This document shows, in pieces, positions 1 to 8,183 of a stretch of 64,000 nt of DNA. Position 1 is the first letter of the stretch. The number at the start of each line of letters is the position of its first letter. The stretch is from an uncultured Clostridia bacterium (lineage in GTDB: Bacteria; Bacillota; Clostridia; Oscillospirales; Ruminococcaceae). A program made the position numbers and the translations under genes. The notes below the pieces were generated by a model, which saw nothing but the letters and a program-made list of their open reading frames with translations, was not told the origin of the DNA and made no database searches. The stretch spans positions 124,001 through 188,000 of the forward strand of contig CANQCK010000001.1 in NCBI GenBank assembly GCA_947589185.1, in the 5' to 3' direction.

Positions 1-660
1 ATCAAATGAAGAGAAGCCTGGCGTATCCGCAATATATCCGCCGTCTGACAACTTAAATAACTCCACACACCTTGTTGTGTGCTTTCCTCGACCTAATTTC
101 CTGCTGACTTCACCGGTATCTAAATTAAGACCGGGAAAAAGATTATTTAAAAGACTGGATTTGCCAACGCCTGTATTACCCGTAAAAGCAGACAGCTTTC
201 CTATAAGCAGTTTCTTTAATTCGCCGCTCCCCTGACCTGTTGTATTATCAGCAGAAAAAACCTTTACACCAACCTTATTATAAATAGACATAAGATCATC
301 TGCACTTTTCTTGTCGATTTTAGTGAAAACAACAATCGGCTCTATTCCCTTATATTCGGCAATGGCAATGAACTTATCAATCAAAAGCAGGTTCGGTGAG
401 GGTTCACAAACGGAATTTACTAAGACAAGATAATCTAAATTTGCTAGCTGAGGTCTTATGATAAAAGATCTCCGCTCGAAAATTTTTGTTATAACAGGAG
501 TTTCTCCGTCCTTTATAAGAATTTCTACCCTGTCTCCACACACGGGTGACAGATTATCATTCCTAAACGAACCTTTTGCTTTGCACTCATATATAACATC
601 AGAGGCTTCTACATAGTAGATGCCTCCGATCAGTTTTGTAATTAATCCTTCTTTATTCAT
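1..660 (-). CDS. rsgA: Ribosome small subunit-dependent GTPase A, C-terminal part cut by window edge
   Basis: Circularly permuted GTPase that helps mature the 30S ribosomal subunit. The first 220 residues are visible: an N-terminal OB-fold region (ITKLIGGIYYVEA start), then G4 (FTKID), the P-loop G1 (GNTGVGKSS) and G3 (ADTPG) in the permuted G4-G1-G3 order typical of the family. The reading frame stays open to base 1, so the zinc-binding C-terminal domain lies outside the window. The ATG at 660 sits 4 bases after the prkC stop, and prpC-prkC-rsgA is a conserved Firmicutes order. Only a weak AGG precedes the start, so translational coupling to prkC is likely (inference). Confidence 0.95.
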   Translation of the reverse strand, partial: MNKEGLITKLIGGIYYVEASDVIYECKAKGSFRNDNLSPVCGDRVEILIKDGETPVITKIFERRSFIIRPQLANLDYLVLVNSVCEPSPNLLLIDKFIAIAEYKGIEPIVVFTKIDKKSADDLMSIYNKVGVKVFSADNTTGQGSGELKKLLIGKLSAFTGNTGVGKSSLLNNLFPGLNLDTGEVSRKLGRGKHTTRCVELFKLSDGGYIADTPGFSSFD

Positions 661-664
661 TCAA

Positions 665-2806
665 TTAACCTGCATTATTTGTTGTTGTCAAGCTCCAGGA
701 AGTCGTTTCACTTTCAGATTCACTGTCTGTTGTAGTTGTCTCAGTTGTTTCTTTTTCCGGAGTTATAGATGAGAACGCACTGGAATTTGTCGATGTTGCT
801 GAATAAGTGCCTTCAGCAAAGTTTACATTATATGATCCATACATTTCTGAATCATTATCTCGCTGTACTTTAATTGACACAGTTTGTTCACCCTGTCCCG
901 TAACAGGAACTCTTATAGAACTTCCTGCAACAGTTTCAGCGTCGCCTAAAGACTGAGTATTTTCAAGATTACCGTTTACATATATCAACAGCTTATAGCT
1001 TCCCCATGCTCCTACAGGTACAGAGACGTCAATATTTACAGTTTTAGATGCTGCTTTTCCAGTTGAAACGCCAATGGTTATTACAGTATCTCTGTCAACG
1101 CTTGTGCCCTTGGAAATAGATTGTGAAACGACCTTACCTTTGTCAACTTCATCAGTATCGACTTTCTCAACTTCACATTTTAATTTGTTTTCCTCAAGCA
1201 ATGCTTTAGCGTCGTCCTCAGTTCTTCCAACAAGAGACGGAACCTTGACCTTTGTCTCCAAAGGACCGCTGCTGACAAACACCGTAATTGAAGAACCTTG
1301 AGGAACTTCCTCATTAGTTTCCGGATTGGTCTTTATAACACGACCCTCTACTATATCATCATCGTGAAGCAGACTTTGCATAGGCACAAGATTCAGACTT
1401 TCAAGCATTGATTTTGCCGCTTCATACGTTTGATTCTTCAAATCAGGAATAACTGATGTCTTAGGTCCCTTTGAAACCTTTACTTTGATTTCTGAGCCTT
1501 CCTTCTTTATTGTACCCTGAGGAATATCCTGCTCATAAATTATATCCTTAGCATATTCGTCGTTGAAGTCAGATTCAATAATGAATATCAGCTTTTCACC
1601 GAATTCATTTTTGGCGTCTACTATTGACTGACCGATAAAGTTAGGAATTTCTACCTTATTCGTATTGCTTCCGAAAGCGTCTGATTTAATAACCATAAAC
1701 AGAATTACTACCGCCGCAATTATTACTACTGCAACAGTAACTGCCGATAAAATCGGAACAACATACGAACGCTTTCTAGCAGGTACTTCATCTTCTTCGT
1801 CATAATAATCATCGGCATAATTATTATAAGTTTCAGCAGGAGCATTCGGATCGACGTCAATTATATCGCTTTCCTCAGAATCGTTTTCATCTTTTTTTAC
1901 CGGATTGAAAAATATAGTCGATTCACTGGATTTATGAGAATCAATCTCATTCATATTTTTATATCCGAACACAATATCCGGATTGTGTTTAAAAGCTTCA
2001 ATATCCTTCATCATTTCTGAAGCGGACTGATACCTTCGTGAAGGATTTCTCTCCATTGCATGATACACGATTTCCTCTAAAGGTTCGGGAATAGTGCTTA
2101 TGATCTCTCTTGGATTTTTTGCTACCTCCTGCATATGCATAAGTGCTACAGCAACAGGGTTTTCAGCGTCAAATGGTTTTTTCCCGGTAAGCATTTCATA
2201 AAGCATAACTCCAACAGAGTATATATCGCTTTTTTCATCGGTAATATCGCCTCTTGCCTGTTCGGGCGATATGTAATGAACCGAACCTATAGTCTTATCT
2301 GAAAGTGTTTTTCCGTCTGAACGTGAAAAACGTGCAATTCCAAAATCCATTACCTTTATAGTGCCGTCTGAAAACAGCATAATATTCTGAGGCTTGATGT
2401 CTCTGTGAACAATACCTCTGTCATGAGCGTGCTGAAGTGCCCTCAGAACCTGTGTTATAAAGTGCACAGCGTCTCTCCATCTTAAAACACCCTGCTGCTC
2501 TATGAATTCCTTTAGTGTTATACCATCAATATATTCCATAACAATATACTGAATTTCATCTGAAAATCCTACATCATATATCTTAACAATATTAGGGTGT
2601 GAAAGCACTGCAATAGCCTTGCTTTCGTTTCGGAACCTTCTTAAAAACTCTTCGTTTTCTGAAAACTCATTCTTCAGAATCTTGACGGCTACAGTTCTGT
2701 CTTCCATAATGTCTACAGCCTTATAAACATCAGCCATTCCGCCTATACCGATAAGCTCGGTAATTTCATATCTCCCGTCAAGCTTTTTTCCTATATTAGT
2801 ATCCAA
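665..2806 (-). CDS. prkC: PASTA-domain Ser/Thr protein kinase (PrkC/Stk1 type)
   Basis: Membrane kinase that senses peptidoglycan fragments and controls growth, cell-wall metabolism and spore germination in Firmicutes. Seen: Gly-rich loop GIGGMADVYKA, VAVK lysine, HRDIKPQN catalytic loop, DFG and SPEQ, giving an intact Hanks kinase over about residues 6-270. An acidic linker follows, then one membrane segment near residues 350-373, three extracellular PASTA repeats (about 383-595), an Ig-like region and a Ser/Thr-rich tail. The frame opens with GTG at 2827, but the sequence AGGGAGGA lies inside those first codons and is 7 bases before an in-frame TTG at 2806, which gives the usual short N-terminus; I chose the TTG. 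It follows prpC, the matching phosphatase. Confidence 0.95.
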   Translation of the reverse strand: MDTNIGKKLDGRYEITELIGIGGMADVYKAVDIMEDRTVAVKILKNEFSENEEFLRRFRNESKAIAVLSHPNIVKIYDVGFSDEIQYIVMEYIDGITLKEFIEQQGVLRWRDAVHFITQVLRALQHAHDRGIVHRDIKPQNIMLFSDGTIKVMDFGIARFSRSDGKTLSDKTIGSVHYISPEQARGDITDEKSDIYSVGVMLYEMLTGKKPFDAENPVAVALMHMQEVAKNPREIISTIPEPLEEIVYHAMERNPSRRYQSASEMMKDIEAFKHNPDIVFGYKNMNEIDSHKSSESTIFFNPVKKDENDSEESDIIDVDPNAPAETYNNYADDYYDEEDEVPARKRSYVVPILSAVTVAVVIIAAVVILFMVIKSDAFGSNTNKVEIPNFIGQSIVDAKNEFGEKLIFIIESDFNDEYAKDIIYEQDIPQGTIKKEGSEIKVKVSKGPKTSVIPDLKNQTYEAAKSMLESLNLVPMQSLLHDDDIVEGRVIKTNPETNEEVPQGSSITVFVSSGPLETKVKVPSLVGRTEDDAKALLEENKLKCEVEKVDTDEVDKGKVVSQSISKGTSVDRDTVITIGVSTGKAASKTVNIDVSVPVGAWGSYKLLIYVNGNLENTQSLGDAETVAGSSIRVPVTGQGEQTVSIKVQRDNDSEMYGSYNVNFAEGTYSATSTNSSAFSSITPEKETTETTTTDSESESETTSWSLTTTNNAG

Positions 2807-2826
2807 AACATTTTCCTCCCTTATCA

Positions 2827-3555
2827 CTAATTCTTTATGATTGCCACTGTAATGTTATCCTTACCGCCTTTTTCATTTGAATAATTAATCAAATCATCTA
2901 ATGACTGCTCAAGGTCTTTTTTGTATACATAACTGTATATGAGCTCATCACTGCAATAATTGGTAAGTCCGTCTGAACAAATTAGAATTACTGAATTTTT
3001 CTTTAGTTCTACTTCAAAATAATCCGGATCCAAATCCGGTTCGGTACCTACAGCTTTCGTTATAATATGACTCATTTCATGATTGCTTTTATCGTCTTTT
3101 TCTATCTTTCCCTGCTCATAGAGAATTTCAACAATAGTATGGTCGTTTGTTATCTGAGTGATTCCGTTTTCATCGAGAAGATAAGCACGGCTGTCTCCTA
3201 CGCTTGCAATATAAGCCTTGTCCCTACGTATTATAGCTCCAATACAAGTAGTTCCCATACCTTTTTTATCATCATCTTCTTTTGATTTTTCATAAACCAG
3301 AGTATTTGCAGCCGTTATAGAAGTAATTAATGTGTTTCTTATACTGTTGTCATCAGCGTCGCTTCTGTAATTCAGAAGCAGACGATCGAAAACTGCATTA
3401 GCCGCCATCTCACTCGCCAGACCGCCTGACTGAACACCGCCCATTCCGTCGCAAACAACGGCGGCAACCGCTTCATCGTCAATTATTTTAATGCAAAATT
3501 TATCTTGATTTTCCTGTCGTGTTTTGCCGACATCGCTTTTTGCAACTACAAACAA
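2827..3555 (-). CDS. prpC: PP2C-family Ser/Thr phosphatase (PrpC/Stp1)
   Basis: Metal-dependent protein phosphatase that reverses PrkC phosphorylation. Seen: TRQENQD near the N-terminus, VCDGMGG, GDSRAYL, TNDHT and CSDGLTNY, the metal-binding aspartate motifs of bacterial PP2C proteins. At 242 residues it has the usual single-domain length and no membrane segment. The start is a TTG at 3555; an in-frame TGA lies just upstream, and GGTGAG is 5 bases before it, so there is little alternative. It lies between rlmN and prkC, 17 bases after the rlmN stop, as in most Firmicutes. Confidence 0.93.
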   Translation of the reverse strand: MFVVAKSDVGKTRQENQDKFCIKIIDDEAVAAVVCDGMGGVQSGGLASEMAANAVFDRLLLNYRSDADDNSIRNTLITSITAANTLVYEKSKEDDDKKGMGTTCIGAIIRRDKAYIASVGDSRAYLLDENGITQITNDHTIVEILYEQGKIEKDDKSNHEMSHIITKAVGTEPDLDPDYFEVELKKNSVILICSDGLTNYCSDELIYSYVYKKDLEQSLDDLINYSNEKGGKDNITVAIIKN

Positions 3556-3572
3556 GTTTGCTCACCATCTTT

Positions 3573-4616
3573 CTATATCTCATATTCTCGTCTCAGCTGA
3601 CCGCAGGCTGCATCAATATCTGTACCCAGCGTTCTGCGTACTGTAGCGTTTACACCAAGCTCAGTAAGCATTTTTTGAAACCTCACAGCAGATTCCCTGC
3701 TTGATGAAAATTTACGCTCCTTAATTTTATTGACCGGTATTATATTAACATGACTTTGCATACCACGCAAGAGTATCTTTAGCTGTTTAGCCTGCTCAAT
3801 TGAATCATTTATGCCGTCAATCAAAGCATACTCAAAAGAAATACGTCTCTTAGTTTTGTTTAAATAATACTTGCAGGCTTCAATAAGTTCATTTACATTA
3901 TATTTATCATTAACGGGCATTATTTCACTTCTCTTTTTATCGTCAGTTGCATGAAGAGAAACAGAAAGTGTGATCCCGTAATTTTTATCAGCCAGATCAT
4001 AAATTCTGGGAACAATACCGCAGGTTGAAAGAGAAACATGACGAAGACTCATATTATTCCCGTCTTTATTACTAAGTATCTCCAAAAACTTTATGACATT
4101 TTCAAAGTTATCAAGAGGCTCTCCTATTCCCATAAGAACAATGCTTGAAACCTTTATTTCCGAATCCCTTTCAGTTTCATATATCTGAAGAAGAATTTCA
4201 GACGGCGTAAGGTCTCTTTTATAACCCGCAATTGTGGAAGCACAAAACCTACAGCCCATCTTACACCCAACCTGAGTGGATACACAAAGACTGTATCCGT
4301 ACTTGTACTTCATAAGTACTGTTTCTATATGGTTACCGTCCGGCAGTTCATATAGATATTTTACAGTATTGTCTATGTTTGACGCAAGTCTTTTTGAAAT
4401 AATTAGTGATTTTATACAAAATACATCAGATAATTTGCCTCTAAACTGTGCAGATAAATTGCTCATTTTGTCGAAATTTCTGACTTTTTTTATGTGAAGC
4501 CACTGCCATATCTGTAAAGCTCTGAACTTTTTTTCTCCCAGTTGCTGAATTTTCTCCTCAAGTTCACTAAGGCTAAGTGACAATATATCAATTTTTTCCC
4601 GATTATTTTCTGTCAT
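3573..4616 (-). CDS. rlmN: 23S rRNA (A2503-C2) / tRNA (A37-C2) methyltransferase, radical SAM
   Basis: Radical SAM enzyme that methylates C2 of A2503 in 23S rRNA. Seen: radical-SAM cysteines C118-x3-C122-x2-C125 in the stretch VGCKMGCRFC, the GIGEPLDN SAM-binding motif, and the catalytic C338 in AACGQLRR near the C-terminus. The length of 347 residues is normal. An ATG start at 4616 lies 12 bases after the rsmB stop with only a weak AAAGG upstream, consistent with coupling in this operon. The similar Cfr resistance methylase is less likely because of the operon position and the RlmN-type C-terminus. Confidence 0.96.
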   Translation of the reverse strand: MTENNREKIDILSLSLSELEEKIQQLGEKKFRALQIWQWLHIKKVRNFDKMSNLSAQFRGKLSDVFCIKSLIISKRLASNIDNTVKYLYELPDGNHIETVLMKYKYGYSLCVSTQVGCKMGCRFCASTIAGYKRDLTPSEILLQIYETERDSEIKVSSIVLMGIGEPLDNFENVIKFLEILSNKDGNNMSLRHVSLSTCGIVPRIYDLADKNYGITLSVSLHATDDKKRSEIMPVNDKYNVNELIEACKYYLNKTKRRISFEYALIDGINDSIEQAKQLKILLRGMQSHVNIIPVNKIKERKFSSSRESAVRFQKMLTELGVNATVRRTLGTDIDAACGQLRREYEI

Positions 4617-4628
4617 AGTATATATATT

Positions 4629-5945
4629 TTACCTTTTCTTAATCAATTTTGCAATAAAAAATCCGTCGCTGTCAAACATCTTTGGAGTAACAGTTACTTT
4701 ATATTCTCCATTCTTTATACCTGAAAATCCGTTTATGCTTCCCTTTTCAAAATCAGTGTTATTTTCTAAAAACCAATCTATTATTTCATTATTTTCAGCT
4801 CTTGACAGCGTGCAGGTAGAATAAACCAATACCCCGCCTTTTTTAAGATACTTAGATGAAACTTCAAGAATTTTTCTTTGAACATCTTTAAGACTGTCAA
4901 AATCATTCGGATTTTTATATTTTATCTCCGGCTTGCGTCTTATAACACCAAGACCCGAACAGGGAACATCACATAAAACCTTGTCTGCCAATCCAATCTC
5001 ATCAGAATACACAGAGGCGTCGTTTACTATTGCCTCAATTATATCAATACCAAGTCTTTTAGCACCGTTCTCAATAAGTCTTACACGTTGCTTATGCAGA
5101 TCACAAGCAATAATTCTGCCTTGATTGTTCATAATCTCGGCAATAGTGAATGCCTTACCGCCGGGTGCCGAACAAACGTCCAGAACCGTCTCGTTTGGCT
5201 TTGGAGCTAAAATCTCACAGCAAAGCTGACTTGATATATCCTGAATATGAAATAAACCGTCATTATAAGCTTTCAAATCACTTATTTCACCGACGTCAAA
5301 AAACTCAACGCAATTATTTACCTCATTTCTGGTCTTAGTCACAATGCCCGACTTTCTTAAGCCGTCAACGATCTCATCAGCAGGCATTTTCAAAACATTC
5401 AGTCTTGCCGTGACAGGAGGTCTGCCGACAGAGGTTTCCAGCATATCAAGAGCCAGATCCTTGCCATATTCACTTATCCATTTTTCAATCAGCCATTTGG
5501 GGCATGAATATTTAACAGATAAATTGTCTATTTCATCATTTGATTCGGGAATTCTTTTGCCGTCTCTAAGAAAGGCTCTGAGCACCCCATTTACATAACC
5601 GCAGAGTGCAGGATTTTTCTTTGTCTTTGCAAGCTTAACACTTTCATAAACAGCCGCTCTGTCGGGTACTGAATCCATATAGAGGAGCTGATAAACCGCC
5701 ATTCTTAAAATTTGCAGAATATCGCTTGATAATTTCTCAACAGGTCTTTTTGAATATTTATTTATAACTGCGTCAAGAGTTATTCTGCGTTCAATTACAC
5801 CGTAGAATAAATTTGCGGCAAATCTTTTATCCTGTTTGGACAAATCGCTTTTAACTAGTGCATTGTCAAGTAATATGTTAGAGTAAGACGATTTTTCAAA
5901 ACACACTTTAAGCAAGTCTTTTGTAAATCTCCTTGCGTTTTGCAT
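4629..5945 (-). CDS. rsmB: 16S rRNA (C967-C5) methyltransferase
   Basis: SAM-dependent m5C methyltransferase of 16S rRNA. The N-terminal third is a NusB-like RNA-binding domain (RFAANLFYGVIERR region). The C-terminal two thirds show SAM motif I (LDVCSAPGGK), the PCSG motif IV (PCSGLGVIRRKPE) and the catalytic-cysteine motif VI (STCTL). The 438-residue length fits. The ATG at 5945 overlaps the stop of the upstream peptidase gene by one base (TGATG), so the two are probably translationally coupled. Confidence 0.95.
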   Translation of the reverse strand: MQNARRFTKDLLKVCFEKSSYSNILLDNALVKSDLSKQDKRFAANLFYGVIERRITLDAVINKYSKRPVEKLSSDILQILRMAVYQLLYMDSVPDRAAVYESVKLAKTKKNPALCGYVNGVLRAFLRDGKRIPESNDEIDNLSVKYSCPKWLIEKWISEYGKDLALDMLETSVGRPPVTARLNVLKMPADEIVDGLRKSGIVTKTRNEVNNCVEFFDVGEISDLKAYNDGLFHIQDISSQLCCEILAPKPNETVLDVCSAPGGKAFTIAEIMNNQGRIIACDLHKQRVRLIENGAKRLGIDIIEAIVNDASVYSDEIGLADKVLCDVPCSGLGVIRRKPEIKYKNPNDFDSLKDVQRKILEVSSKYLKKGGVLVYSTCTLSRAENNEIIDWFLENNTDFEKGSINGFSGIKNGEYKVTVTPKMFDSDGFFIAKLIKKR

Positions 5946-6673
5946 CAGCGTCTCCTGTTTCCGCTGAAAACAATAAGAATAATTCTCAAAAGACTTGCAA
6001 TTGATGAAATCAAGGCTGCTACATAAGTCAATGCAGCGGCGGATAATACCTTTCTTGCCATCGGAATTTCATCATCATACAAAATCATATCTGTTTCAAG
6101 AGTTTTAAGTGCTCTTGAGCTTGCATTGAACTCAACAGGAAGCGTAACAAGCTGAAATACAGTAGCAACTGCAAACAGACAGATTCCTATAACCGCAATA
6201 GTAAATCCTATATTATTCCCCTGAGTTACCTTGTACATATTAGAAAGTATAAGACCAACTATGATAAAAAGTATAGCTGTTCTTGAACTGAAATTCGTTA
6301 TCGGAACCATAGCGGTTCTCAGCTTAACCGGAGCATAACCCTCAGCGTGCTGAACAGCATGACCGCATTCATGAGCCGCAACGCCGATAGCGGCAACTGA
6401 TGTACTGTTATCAACACTATCAGAAAGCCGTACTGTATTGGATTTAGGGTCATAGTGATCGGTAAGATTCCCTCTGATATGCTCGATCTTAACATCATAT
6501 AGACCGTTAGCGTCTAAAATACGTCTTGCAACATCTCTGCCGGTCAATCCTCTTGCATTGCTTACCTCTGAAAATCTTTTGTATGTTGAGTTCACTTTAA
6601 ACTGTGCATATAGCGACAGCAAAAGCGGCGGTATTAAAATAAGAATAGTCCAATCATAATAATAAAAAAACAT
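5945..6673 (-). CDS. Membrane zinc metallopeptidase, YugP-like
   Basis: Family Zn_peptidase_2 (YugP-like) membrane protein with the zincin motif HECGHAVQHAEG in the middle of the chain. Hydrophobic segments lie at the N-terminus, in the centre (TAILFIIVGLILSNMY), just after it (IGFTIAVIGICLFAVATVF) and at the C-terminus. Substrate is unknown for this family. A clear AAAGGAGG precedes the ATG at 6673. Its place between fmt and rsmB is common in Clostridia and suggests only co-expression, not a translation role. Confidence 0.88.
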   Translation of the reverse strand: MFFYYYDWTILILIPPLLLSLYAQFKVNSTYKRFSEVSNARGLTGRDVARRILDANGLYDVKIEHIRGNLTDHYDPKSNTVRLSDSVDNSTSVAAIGVAAHECGHAVQHAEGYAPVKLRTAMVPITNFSSRTAILFIIVGLILSNMYKVTQGNNIGFTIAVIGICLFAVATVFQLVTLPVEFNASSRALKTLETDMILYDDEIPMARKVLSAAALTYVAALISSIASLLRIILIVFSGNRRR

Positions 6674-6733
6674 ATTTTCCTCCTTTATCAGTAAAATAGC
6701 GGTATAATGGATATAAAATATCCATTATGACTA

Positions 6734-7669
6734 TTAATTATTTAATATAGTTCCTTTTGTTACAGGCTTGCCTCTTAAATAATCCTCAGACTTCATTCGT
6801 TTTGAGCCCTCAGCCTGGACTTCAACAAACCGTATACTTCCGTCAACGCAGGCAACTGTAAAGTCTTTTTCATTAATGATCTCCCCCGGCTCAGCATCAG
6901 GCTTTGTGTTTGATACAATCTCCGAACGGTAAATCTTCAGCCGCTTTCCATTTATTGAAGTAACAGCACAGGGCCAGTCAGACAACCCGCAGATCTTCTT
7001 GTGCACCTCATACACGGGTCGGTTAAAATCAATATTTGATAAATCCTTTGAAAGCATTTGTGCATAAGTCGCTTTTGAGTTATCCTGTTTCTTAGGTGTG
7101 ATTTTTCCTTTTTGCAGATTGTCAATCGTTTTCAGCATAAGCTCCGCTCCCATTAATGACAATCTTTCAAAAAGCTCTGAAGCGGTCTCATTTTCGCCGA
7201 TTTCGGTTTTTTCGGTCATCAGAATGTCACCTGTGTCAAGTCCTTCATTCATAAGCATTGTTGTTATTCCGGTTTCCTTATCTCCGTTTAGAACTGCCCA
7301 TTGAATAGGTGCTGCTCCTCTGTATTTCGGCAGTAAAGATCCGTGAATGTTTACACACCCAAAGGTTGGAATATCCAATACCTCCTTTGGAAGGATTTTT
7401 CCATATGCTGCTACAACTATTATATCAGGTTTTATGTCATTTATTATTGAAATATATTCATCTGCGTTTTTTTTCAAGCTTTCAGGTTGATATACAGCTA
7501 TTCCATTTTGCTCTGCCAACACCTTTACAGGCGGCGGAGTGAGCTTATGACCTCTTCCCTTTGGCTTATCCGGCTGCGTGAATACTGCCGAAACTGAGTG
7601 CTCTGATTCTATCAGCGTTTTTAAAGCGGGAATTGCAAAATCAGGAGTTCCCATAAAAATTATATTCAT
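6734..7669 (-). CDS. fmt: Methionyl-tRNA formyltransferase
   Basis: Formylates initiator Met-tRNA using 10-formyl-tetrahydrofolate. Seen: N-terminal MGTPDFAIPAL, the catalytic Asn and His in CVNIHGSLLPKYRGAAP, the catalytic Asp in EGLDTGDIL, and a C-terminal OB-like domain. At 311 residues it has the usual length. The ATG shares a base with the def stop (TAATG), so def and fmt, which act at opposite ends of the formyl-methionine cycle, are translationally coupled. Confidence 0.97.
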   Translation of the reverse strand: MNIIFMGTPDFAIPALKTLIESEHSVSAVFTQPDKPKGRGHKLTPPPVKVLAEQNGIAVYQPESLKKNADEYISIINDIKPDIIVVAAYGKILPKEVLDIPTFGCVNIHGSLLPKYRGAAPIQWAVLNGDKETGITTMLMNEGLDTGDILMTEKTEIGENETASELFERLSLMGAELMLKTIDNLQKGKITPKKQDNSKATYAQMLSKDLSNIDFNRPVYEVHKKICGLSDWPCAVTSINGKRLKIYRSEIVSNTKPDAEPGEIINEKDFTVACVDGSIRFVEVQAEGSKRMKSEDYLRGKPVTKGTILNN

Positions 7670-8136
7670 TATCTGCTTTCTTCCTCTGCGTCAACATATT
7701 CTTCAATTAATCTGGTAAATATCTTTCCCTCTAAATGATCGCATTCATGCAGAACGCATCTGGCAAAAAGGTCTTCGACCTCTTTTTCATACCATTTTCC
7801 ATTTCTGTCCTGTGCTTTAAATTTAACCTTCTTAGCCCTTGTAACATAACCCCATTCTCCCGGGCAGGAAAGACAACCCTCAACTCCGTACTGAGTTCCG
7901 GAGGTTTCTATTATCTCAGGATTTATGAGTTCATACAATCCCTCTCCGACATCAATAACGACCGCTCTCCTCAAAATTCCAACCTGAGGTGCAGCAAGTC
8001 CTGCACCGTCGGCTTTTTTTAGAGTTTCAGCTAAATCATCAAGTAAAATCCACAGCTTTTCGTCAAATTTTTCTACAGGTCGGCAGACCTTTGACAATGC
8101 TTCATCACTCTTATTTAATATAGTTCTGATAGCCAT
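7669..8136 (-). CDS. def: Peptide deformylase
   Basis: Removes the formyl group from nascent proteins. All three family motifs are present: GAGLAAPQVG (residues 44-53), EGCLS with metal ligand C88, and HECDH (130-134) with two metal-binding histidines and the catalytic glutamate. The 155-residue size indicates a type 1 enzyme. The ATG at 8136 has AAAGGATG about 15 bases upstream, a loose spacing. It precedes and overlaps fmt. Confidence 0.97.
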   Translation of the reverse strand: MAIRTILNKSDEALSKVCRPVEKFDEKLWILLDDLAETLKKADGAGLAAPQVGILRRAVVIDVGEGLYELINPEIIETSGTQYGVEGCLSCPGEWGYVTRAKKVKFKAQDRNGKWYEKEVEDLFARCVLHECDHLEGKIFTRLIEEYVDAEEESR

Positions 8137-8183
8137 TATTTATTACATTCATCCTTTCTTTATGTAAACGGCAGACTCAAATT

